DNA from: Treponema sp.
Lineage (GTDB): Bacteria; Spirochaetota; Spirochaetia; Treponematales; Treponemataceae
Length of the DNA: 11,224 nt
Assembly: GCA_017617145.1 (NCBI GenBank)
Contig: JAFZWX010000072.1
Location: 1-11,224, forward strand
Direction of reading: 5' to 3'
This document shows, piece after piece, positions 6,044-11,224 of the stretch. The notes under the pieces were generated by a model. It made no database searches. It was given only the letters and a program-made list of their open reading frames with translations, and had not been told where the DNA came from. Position 1 is the first letter of the stretch, and every line of letters starts with the position of its first letter. A program made the position numbers and the translations under genes.

Positions 6044-6302
6044 TAAATTTTTCCTCAAAATGCTTTGTTACATTTTCTTCGGAAAGCCAGCCTTTTGTTT
6101 CGCCGGCAACTTTGCCTTTTTGAAGTTCGTACATAAGTTTTAACGATGCTTTTGTTTTTTCGAAATCTTCGTATTCTTTGATGTCGACAATTGCGTAGGA
6201 ACCGCGGCCATTTTTTGTTAAATATACAGGTTCATTTTCATGAACTTCCATTAATACGGATGCATAATTTCTTAAATCGGATACTGGACGGATATTTGGC
6301 AT
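6036..6302 (-). CDS. Phd/YefM-family antitoxin
   Basis: The 88-residue antitoxin should bind the promoter through its N-terminal domain and block the ParE-like toxin with its C-terminal tail. The N-terminus reads NIRPVSDLRNYASVLMEV, then NEPVYLTKNGRGSYAIVDIKEYEDF, the standard Phd/YefM fold core, followed by a helix (KASLKLMYELQKGK) and an acidic tail ending EENVTKHFEEKF. The ATG at 6300-6302 has AAGGGG (6309-6314) at good distance. Gene order antitoxin then toxin, with an eight-base overlap, is the usual layout. A strong promoter with a palindrome across its -10 box lies just upstream and fits autorepression. Confidence 0.9.
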   Translation of the reverse strand: MPNIRPVSDLRNYASVLMEVHENEPVYLTKNGRGSYAIVDIKEYEDFEKTKASLKLMYELQKGKVAGETKGWLSEENVTKHFEEKFNA

Positions 6303-6340
6303 TTTTTACCCCTTATTTTATGACTTATCTTATGTATAAT

Positions 6341-6368
6341 ATTATAGCATTTCTTATAATATATTCAA
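6341..6368 (-). promoter_or_regulatory. Promoter and candidate operator of the toxin-antitoxin operon
   Basis: Read on the minus strand, TTGAAT (6363-6368) is followed after 16 bases by a perfect TATAAT (6341-6346), preceded by TGC, which makes an extended -10. The start of transcription would be near 6334, about 30 bases before the antitoxin ATG. The 12-base palindrome TATAATATTATA (6335-6346) covers the -10 box and is a reasonable binding site for the antitoxin or its complex with the toxin. Confidence 0.65.
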
Positions 6369-6379
6369 CATTTTTATAT

Positions 6380-6415
6380 GTGGATTGCCACGTCGCTACG
6401 CTCCTCGCAATGACG
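6380..6415 (-). repeat. REP-like 36-bp dispersed repeat, copy 2
   Basis: On the minus strand it begins CGTCATTGCGAGGAGCG and ends GGCAATCCAC, matching the copy at 1940-1975 at 33 of 36 positions. It starts 12 bases past the stop of the radical SAM gene, in the same relative orientation as copy 1 has to the arginase gene. Two of the three differences fall in the hairpin loop region. Confidence 0.8.
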
Positions 6416-6427
6416 AGGTATCGTTTT

Positions 6428-7276
6428 TTACACATTCCCGGCAAAAACAAATTCAAGGTTTTCTTTTGCAATTTCTACAAGATTCATAATTGTGGATATT
6501 GGAGTTGCTTCCTTGTCTGTGAGCTTAAAGGTAGGGAAAAATCTTGTAATATGAAGCGGGATTTTTTTGTTGAATTGTTTTTCAAGAGTGGCGACCCAGG
6601 CAGAAAGCTCCCTCATTTCTTCAGGGCTGTCGTTTTCGCCGGGGATAATTAAAGTTGTTAGTTCTACGTGGCAGGACTGAACTGCGCCTGTAATAAAATC
6701 TTTTACCATTTGAAAGTCGCCGTCTAGCAGGTTTTTGTAAAAGCTGCTGGTAAAGGCTTTTAGGTCAATGTTCATGGCGTCTATGTAAGGTGCAATTTCT
6801 TCAAGCACTTTTTGCGTTGCGGTTCCGTTTGTTACAAGGATATTTTCCAGGCCGGCTTCTTTTGCCAGTTTTGCTGTGTCGCGTACAAACTCATATCCTA
6901 TAAGCGGTTCGTTGTAGGTAAAGGCAAGGCCTATGTTTCCACGAGCACGCAGATCAAGTGCCACCTTTACAATTTCCTCTGGCGTATATAACTCTGCCCT
7001 GTCTTTATATTCAAATGCTTTCTGCGACCACGAAATACTGTAATTCTGACAAAATAGACATCGCAAGTTACAGCCGTATGACCCCAGCGACAAAACCTTG
7101 CTGCCCGGCCTGAACATTTTTAGCGGTTTTTTTTCTATGGGGTCCAGCGCAAGGGAAGTGAGCTTTCCGTAATTAGCAGGAACTATTTTTCCATTAAGAC
7201 ACGTACGTGCCCCGCAAAAGCCTGTTGAGTTTTCTTCTAATTTGCAGTGGCGAAAGCATACATCACAAATTGGCAT
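6428..7276 (-). CDS. amrS: AmmeMemoRadiSam system radical SAM enzyme, short C-terminus
   Basis: This is a radical SAM protein related to pyruvate-formate-lyase activases, 282 residues. The cluster motif is Cys69-x3-Cys73-x2-Cys76 (YGCNLRCLFCQNY), reduced to make the 5'-deoxyadenosyl radical. The N-terminus has four more cysteines (Cys4, Cys7, Cys11, Cys21; MPICDVCFRHC and GFCGAR), typical of this subfamily. AFTYNEPLIGYEF (118-130), VTNGT (148-152), DAMNIDLKAF (166-175) and HITRFFPTF (242-250) also fit. The substrate of this family is not established. Members usually continue for some 40-60 residues past the GNV seen at the end here, with a TYCPxCG-like segment; this one stops at GNV. It is last in a four-gene minus-strand operon, 15 bases after the AMMECR1 fusion, with GAGG (7284-7287) seven bases before its ATG. 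Confidence 0.88.
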   Translation of the reverse strand: MPICDVCFRHCKLEENSTGFCGARTCLNGKIVPANYGKLTSLALDPIEKKPLKMFRPGSKVLSLGSYGCNLRCLFCQNYSISWSQKAFEYKDRAELYTPEEIVKVALDLRARGNIGLAFTYNEPLIGYEFVRDTAKLAKEAGLENILVTNGTATQKVLEEIAPYIDAMNIDLKAFTSSFYKNLLDGDFQMVKDFITGAVQSCHVELTTLIIPGENDSPEEMRELSAWVATLEKQFNKKIPLHITRFFPTFKLTDKEATPISTIMNLVEIAKENLEFVFAGNV

Positions 7277-7291
7277 ACTGTGTCCTCGCTG

Positions 7292-8677
7292 CTAATAATG
7301 GCGCACAACTTCAAAGCGGAAAAGTTCCACATCTTCGCCGGGAGCAATGCCTCCTTTTCGACTTGCAATATCAACCTGCTGTTCAACTGTGTCTACACCA
7401 TCAAGGTCGGGAAGAAGAAGGCCTCTCTTGTAGCCGCTCTGAACAATTACACCGTATTTTTTTACGTCGAGTTCTGCCTTAGATTTTATTGGTTCCGCAT
7501 CTCCCAAAACATCAACATTTATATCAAGATATTTTAATTCATCCTGGGTTACCGGTTCAAAACGCGGGTCTTTGGAAACTGCGCTCACGGCATTGTGAAT
7601 TATTTCCTTGGCAAGATTTTTTTGAGTAGCCGCAATTGTTCCTATACATCCGCGCAAAGCTCCAAACTTATGAACAGAAACAAAAGCACCGGCTCTGGCC
7701 TTCAAAAGCTCCTCTGGCACCCAGTCTGGCAGCGGCATAACGTCTCCGTTTTTTACAAAGTATTCTGCAGATTCGCGGGCAAGCTTTACGTATGCATCAG
7801 ACTTTGCACGTTTTTGTTCCAGCTCTGCCTGCACATGTTTAAGACGCTGCGCCAGAAAATGTCGTCCTTCATCCTCGCCTTTTGGAATAAAAGAACAGAT
7901 TCCATAGCCAACCCCTGTAACATCCTCATGGGAATATTGGGTAGCCTCCACAGCCTTACCATCGAGCGCACCTGCCATAATCACAAAGGATTTATGACCG
8001 CACTCTGCTGCCTTTTCGCAAAAGTTTTCATCAAAATCAAAAAGTTCACCAAAGCGGGCACCGGAGCACACATCCATTATACGTTCATCATAAACTGGCC
8101 CTTCTTCTGTAAAACCATAAGGACCATATTCCTGAAGCTTGTGTGACAAATCGCCGCTTGCAACATAGACAACTTTGCGGTCAAGTTCTTCAACCGTGTC
8201 CTTTATCATCATGCCATATTCATAATGCTTTAAAAGATCATAACCCGAAAGCCCCGTACGAACAAGCTTAAAATCCTTATATTTCTTTAAGATAAACCAA
8301 AGCGGCACCATAGTTCCGTGATCAAGTTCTGCACGTTTTTCACCAAGAGTACCTGCCGGAAAGCCTTTGGCCTCTGCCTTATCAGCAAGCACATTCACAA
8401 GCTCCTGGTCATACTCAAGATCAAACTTTACCCCAGGCGCACCAAAATCAGCAAAAGAACCTTCAGCCCTTGCCCCCGGTGAAATATGAAAATAATCAGA
8501 ATACATTACGCTATGAGGACTTGAAATAATAATTGTCTGAGGCTTAAGTTCTGCAATTTCCTGGGCAACTTTTTCATACGCCTTAATTGTTTTTTCTACC
8601 TGCTTTTCACTTCCCCGCCCAACTTCCGGCACAATCATCGGCGGATGTGGAACCATATAGGCTGCTAAAATCGACAT
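7292..8677 (-). CDS. amrA: MEMO/LigB-like and AMMECR1 fusion protein (AmmeMemoRadiSam proteins B and A)
   Basis: One 461-residue protein joins two partners. Residues about 1-267 belong to the MEMO/class III extradiol dioxygenase (LigB) superfamily. Possible metal ligands are His11 (VPHPP), His55 (SSPHS), His120 (ELDHGT) and His179 (SGDLSH), plus Glu225-Cys226 in AECGHKS, the place of the MEMO cysteine. Residues about 282-461 are an AMMECR1 domain with the hallmark LRGCIGT (341-347) and a complete C-terminal part (GLLLPDLDGVDTVEQQVDIA). AMMECR1, MEMO and the radical SAM protein co-occur widely, and here all three sit in two adjacent genes. The reaction is unknown; a dioxygenase role is possible but not shown. 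The ATG has GGAGG (8684-8688) six bases upstream. An alternative name would be extradiol dioxygenase-AMMECR1 protein. Confidence 0.88.
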   Translation of the reverse strand: MSILAAYMVPHPPMIVPEVGRGSEKQVEKTIKAYEKVAQEIAELKPQTIIISSPHSVMYSDYFHISPGARAEGSFADFGAPGVKFDLEYDQELVNVLADKAEAKGFPAGTLGEKRAELDHGTMVPLWFILKKYKDFKLVRTGLSGYDLLKHYEYGMMIKDTVEELDRKVVYVASGDLSHKLQEYGPYGFTEEGPVYDERIMDVCSGARFGELFDFDENFCEKAAECGHKSFVIMAGALDGKAVEATQYSHEDVTGVGYGICSFIPKGEDEGRHFLAQRLKHVQAELEQKRAKSDAYVKLARESAEYFVKNGDVMPLPDWVPEELLKARAGAFVSVHKFGALRGCIGTIAATQKNLAKEIIHNAVSAVSKDPRFEPVTQDELKYLDINVDVLGDAEPIKSKAELDVKKYGVIVQSGYKRGLLLPDLDGVDTVEQQVDIASRKGGIAPGEDVELFRFEVVRHY

Positions 8678-8705
8678 GCAAAACCTCCGTAATTATTCTT
8701 TCTGC

Positions 8706-9302
8706 TCAGCGTACGCTTTCTCTTATTGTTTTCCAATCCGGGCATCTTTTGTAATTTGGTCCAGGGAACTCACAATCCCTATTCCATGGGCGGTCAAAAA
8801 CCATAACCTTTAAGTCTGGCAAATGATCAAAAAATTTAAAAGCATGTGGAGAATCTTCAACTGCAAAATCAAAATGCATTTTGTAATAGTCTTCAAGTTC
8901 AAGCCCAAAGGTGCTGTTTTTTATAAAGTTATCGCGTCCATATTTATCAAGACAGTACATCTGAACCCGCTCGAGCCCATGTTCATTTAGCCAGGCACGG
9001 GAAACATCAAAAGTGCTCATTGGTCTGCCTGTAATAATTTTTACATCATGACCCTGATCAATCCAGTTATTAATTGTCTGGACAGCTCCCGGAGTTTCTT
9101 CATACGACAAAAGAATCTCCGGCTTATGCCCTTGAACCATCAGCTCATCATATTTGTCATCAGACAACGAAAACGATTTTTGCAAATTAAAATATCTGAT
9201 TTTTTCATACGGAACATCAACTCCAAAAAGCTGGGCCGCAAGCTTAGAAAAATATCGCGCTGTCTCGCAAAGACAATCATCAAAATCAACGTAAATATTC
9301 AT
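8706..9302 (-). CDS. HAD-family 5'(3')-deoxyribonucleotidase-like protein (NT5C type)
   Basis: This is a 198-residue HAD phosphatase. Motif I is DFDDCLCETA, with nucleophile Asp6 and acid-base Asp8. Motif II is ITGRP (Thr91). The likely motif III lysine is Lys128 (NFIKNS). Motif IV is AVEDSP (148-153, Asp150). The C-terminal FDRPWNR is typical of the NT5C/YorS-type nucleotidases, which remove phosphate from (deoxy)nucleoside monophosphates. The true substrate could be another phosphoester. Its ATG is three bases past the MATE stop, so co-transcription is nearly certain. The ribosome site is weak: GAGG lies 15 bases upstream, inside the MATE gene, so translation may be coupled. The AMMECR1 fusion gene follows 28 bases later. 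Confidence 0.8.
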   Translation of the reverse strand: MNIYVDFDDCLCETARYFSKLAAQLFGVDVPYEKIRYFNLQKSFSLSDDKYDELMVQGHKPEILLSYEETPGAVQTINNWIDQGHDVKIITGRPMSTFDVSRAWLNEHGLERVQMYCLDKYGRDNFIKNSTFGLELEDYYKMHFDFAVEDSPHAFKFFDHLPDLKVMVFDRPWNRDCEFPGPNYKRCPDWKTIRESVR

Positions 9303-9305
9303 ATT

Positions 9306-10628
9306 CTAAAACTTAATCCTCAAAAATCTTATAAAGTTAATTACTGCGCGAAGTCCTTCATCGCACATAACTGCAACAAAAACTCCGAGCATTCCCATTT
9401 TGAAAACAAAAACAAAAAGTGCTGCAAGTCCTACAACTCCAACAGTTCCAAGAATCTGAGTAAAAAGCATCCATTTTGTGTCGCCGTAACCGCGGATTCC
9501 GTTACCTACAATGATGTTGCCCGACTTTCCAAAAAGGTTGGCCGCTACAAGAATAATGAAAATTACAGACATCTCAATAACTTCTTTATCAGTTGTAAAG
9601 AGACTTAATGTGAGACGCGGGAAAATCGAAATGAAAATCAATGCAAAGGCTGCAACAAGGAAAGACCACTTTATAGAAGTTTTTACAACATCGCGGTAAA
9701 GCTTGTGATCTTTGGCACCGGTTGCTTCGCCAGTCAAAGTCAAAGTGCCGCTTCCAATAGAACCGATTATTACAACAAACAAAATCTCAACCGTAAATAC
9801 CATAGAATAAATTCCGGCCGCAGTTTCGTTGATTGTGTTTAAGATTCTTATGATACAAAGATTTCCTACATTCCAAAGCAAATCTTCCAGCGCAGTGTTT
9901 ACGCCAAGCTTGATTGACTGAAGGTATGGAAGAATTTTTGCACCAACAATGCGCTTAAAGCCAGGGCTTGTAAAAAACTTATCTTTCTTAGCAATTGTTA
10001 CATACAAAAGATAAAAGGCCCCGCAATATTCTGCAATTGTAGTTCCAAGGGCGGCACCGGCAATTTCCATTCGAGGGAACCCAAACTTACCAAAAATCAG
10101 AACATAGTCCAGAATGATATTCAGCCCTGAACGAAGAATTCCGTAAGTAACAAGCGGCTTTGTATAATTTGAAGTCTGGAACACAACACCATACGAAGCA
10201 CCAAGTCCAAGAATCAAAAAGACTGGTGCATAGATTCTTGTGTATGTTACGCACAGCTTCATTACGTTTTGCGAAACCCCCATAAGCCTGAAAACAAGCG
10301 GCGTGCAGAAAAGCCAGAAAAAGAACATGAGAACAGGAATTACATTGTGGAACTTTACCATTGAAGCGGCATAATTTTTTGCTTTTTCTAAATCTTTTTC
10401 GCCAACCGCGTGGCTTATTAAAATTGAAGCACCTGTAGAAAGTGAATAAATAAATGACATAGTTGTCCACATTGGAGCCGTTGCATTTCCAACAGCGCTC
10501 ATATAAAGAATATCCATGCGTCCCAAAAAGATTCGGTCAATAATCATCTGCACCTGCGAAATAAGATTACTGAGCATGATTGGAACAAAGATTTTTACCA
10601 GCTTGTTTTTATATTCTGATTTGAACAT
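9306..10628 (-). CDS. MATE-family efflux transporter
   Basis: This is a 440-residue inner-membrane antiporter with about twelve membrane spans in two similar halves, the normal size for the family. The first half opens with IMLSNLISQVQMIIDRIFLG and SAVGNATAP, the usual MATE helix 1-2 signature. Other family-like parts are SHAVGEKDLEKAKNYA, the second-half GEATGAKDHKLYRDV, and LFGKSGNIIVGNGIRGYGDTKW near helices 10-11. MATE proteins export cationic drugs or metabolites using sodium or proton gradients; the substrate here is not predictable. It is the first gene of the four-gene operon. The ATG has AGAGG (10634-10638) five bases upstream, with a promoter just before it. It may export a product of the downstream enzymes. 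Confidence 0.93.
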   Translation of the reverse strand: MFKSEYKNKLVKIFVPIMLSNLISQVQMIIDRIFLGRMDILYMSAVGNATAPMWTTMSFIYSLSTGASILISHAVGEKDLEKAKNYAASMVKFHNVIPVLMFFFWLFCTPLVFRLMGVSQNVMKLCVTYTRIYAPVFLILGLGASYGVVFQTSNYTKPLVTYGILRSGLNIILDYVLIFGKFGFPRMEIAGAALGTTIAEYCGAFYLLYVTIAKKDKFFTSPGFKRIVGAKILPYLQSIKLGVNTALEDLLWNVGNLCIIRILNTINETAAGIYSMVFTVEILFVVIIGSIGSGTLTLTGEATGAKDHKLYRDVVKTSIKWSFLVAAFALIFISIFPRLTLSLFTTDKEVIEMSVIFIILVAANLFGKSGNIIVGNGIRGYGDTKWMLFTQILGTVGVVGLAALFVFVFKMGMLGVFVAVMCDEGLRAVINFIRFLRIKF

Positions 10629-10649
10629 TTATACCTCTCGTATATGTGT

Positions 10650-10678
10650 ATAATAATGTTTTTGTGCAAACATAGCAA
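10650..10678 (-). promoter_or_regulatory. Candidate sigma70-type promoter of the MATE operon
   Basis: On the minus strand, TTGCTA (10673-10678, four of six matches) is followed after 17 bases by TATTAT (10650-10655, five of six). Transcription would begin near 10643, leaving a short leader before the ribosome site at 10634-10638. Just beyond it, ATCCAGG occurs twice (10682-10688 and 10696-10702), 14 bases apart, in a GC-richer patch that may bind a regulator. Confidence 0.45.
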
Positions 10679-10736
10679 ACCATCCAGGAGTTGATATCCA
10701 GGGCTGGCACCTTCCCCTCTCATCCATAATTTTTGT

Positions 10737-10763
10737 TTTACAAATCAAAAATCACGGTATAAA
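10737..10763 (+). promoter_or_regulatory. Weak candidate promoter for the chemoreceptor-like gene
   Basis: TTTACA (10737-10742, five of six matches) is followed after 15 bases by TATAAA (10758-10763, five of six matches). The spacing is shorter than ideal. No sigma28 chemotaxis-type promoter (TAAA with a GCCGATAA-like -10) was seen upstream of the gene. Confidence 0.25.
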
Positions 10764-10815
10764 ATAGTAGTACAAGGATAAATTCTTCATTTCAAATATC
10801 CTCAATTACTATTTT
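10761..10815. other. Nested inverted repeat before the chemoreceptor-like gene
   Basis: The outer arms AAAATAGTA (10761-10769) and TACTATTTT (10807-10815) match perfectly over 9 bp. The inner arms AGGATA (10775-10780) and TATCCT (10797-10802) match over 6 bp. They are separated by internal loops of five and four bases. No T-tract follows in the plus direction. It may be a leader RNA structure or an operator. Confidence 0.5.
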
Positions 10816-10858
10816 AAAAAGTCAAACATTTTTATAACTTCTTGTTCAGGAGCACTCT

Positions 10859-11224
10859 ATGCCGGGAAAAAACAAATTTGGAAAGATGTTGAAACAGAAA
10901 AAAACACGTAAGCTTTTCAGGGGAATGCTTATACCGCTTCTTACTCTTACTATTGTAGCCTGTGGATTTTTCTATAGTGTTTCAAATCAAATTTTAAAGG
11001 CCTATATGGAAAAACAGTTGGAGCTTTCGGTTGAAAAATTGAACAGTTCTGTTGTACAAAGCATGCAGCCTATAATTATGAACGTAGACAATTTTACAAC
11101 CTTTGCTGCCGATTATAACGACTATTCGATTCTGCAGCTTTTGCTTTATGCATTCGGCAACAAACTTGAAGATTATGCTACCATGCTCTATTACGCTCCT
11201 TATGAACCAAATGAAGGAGACCCA
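10859..11224 (+). CDS. Membrane receptor N-terminus, probably methyl-accepting chemotaxis protein, 3' end outside window
   Basis: The 122 residues seen run off the right edge without a stop. A basic N-terminus (PGKNKFGKMLKQKKTRKLFR) leads into one hydrophobic span of about residues 22-40 (GMLIPLLTLTIVACGFFYS), followed by an extended, mostly polar part that would lie in the periplasm and begin a Cache-like sensor domain (LELSVEKLNSSVVQSMQPII). This is the usual opening of a double-Cache chemoreceptor, in which ligand binding outside steers CheA inside. The signalling domain that would prove it is not in the window, so a sensor kinase or a diguanylate cyclase with the same front remains possible. 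The ATG has AGGAG (10848-10852) six bases upstream. It diverges from the MATE operon across a 230-bp gap. Confidence 0.65.
   Translation, partial: MPGKNKFGKMLKQKKTRKLFRGMLIPLLTLTIVACGFFYSVSNQILKAYMEKQLELSVEKLNSSVVQSMQPIIMNVDNFTTFAADYNDYSILQLLLYAFGNKLEDYATMLYYAPYEPNEGDP

Noticed and set aside
6041..6058. TTG start at 6058 giving a 112-residue toxin
   Set aside because: The ATG at 6043 has a well-placed GAGG that would lie inside the coding region of the longer form, and the family N-terminus matches the shorter protein.
7595..8146. Open frame of 183 codons on the plus strand
   Set aside because: It is antisense to the MEMO-AMMECR1 fusion gene, whose conserved motifs cover the same bases; the predicted product is unlike any protein family I know.

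Overview
The window looks like a chromosome segment of a host-associated spirochaete, most likely a gut or rumen Treponema. This is inferred from the general protein style (acyl-CoA ligase, HtpG, a membrane chemotaxis receptor), moderate-to-low GC, strong GAGG/GGAGG ribosome sites, and many short dispersed palindromes between genes. No rRNA, tRNA, CRISPR array, transposase or integrase gene was seen.

Left block, plus strand (1-4111): the 3' two-thirds or so of a long-chain acyl-CoA synthetase overlaps an arginase gene by one base, so the two are probably translated together. A REP-like repeat and a double-hairpin repeat follow, then htpG (Hsp90 chaperone). A second double-hairpin repeat lies just after htpG.

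Middle accessory block (4112-6427): this part is visibly AT-richer and built of small units on both strands. It holds a 55-residue orphan antitoxin-like ORF, an XRE-type regulator with a doubtful start, and a membrane protein joining a zinc ribbon, two membrane spans and a FliL-like domain. A non-coding stretch then carries an alternating array of an 8-base motif and a two-hairpin repeat. A complete Phd/YefM-ParE toxin-antitoxin operon with a recognisable promoter closes the block.

Right block, minus strand (10628 down to 6428): four tightly packed genes read as one operon: MATE exporter, NT5C-type HAD nucleotidase, a MEMO/LigB-AMMECR1 fusion protein, and a radical SAM enzyme. The last two form the 'AmmeMemoRadiSam' set, a conserved trio of unknown biochemical function. 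Finding it with a phosphatase and an exporter is the best hint here of an undescribed small-molecule pathway. The radical SAM protein seems to lack the usual C-terminal tail and is followed at once by a REP-like repeat. At the right edge a divergent, incomplete chemoreceptor-like gene begins.
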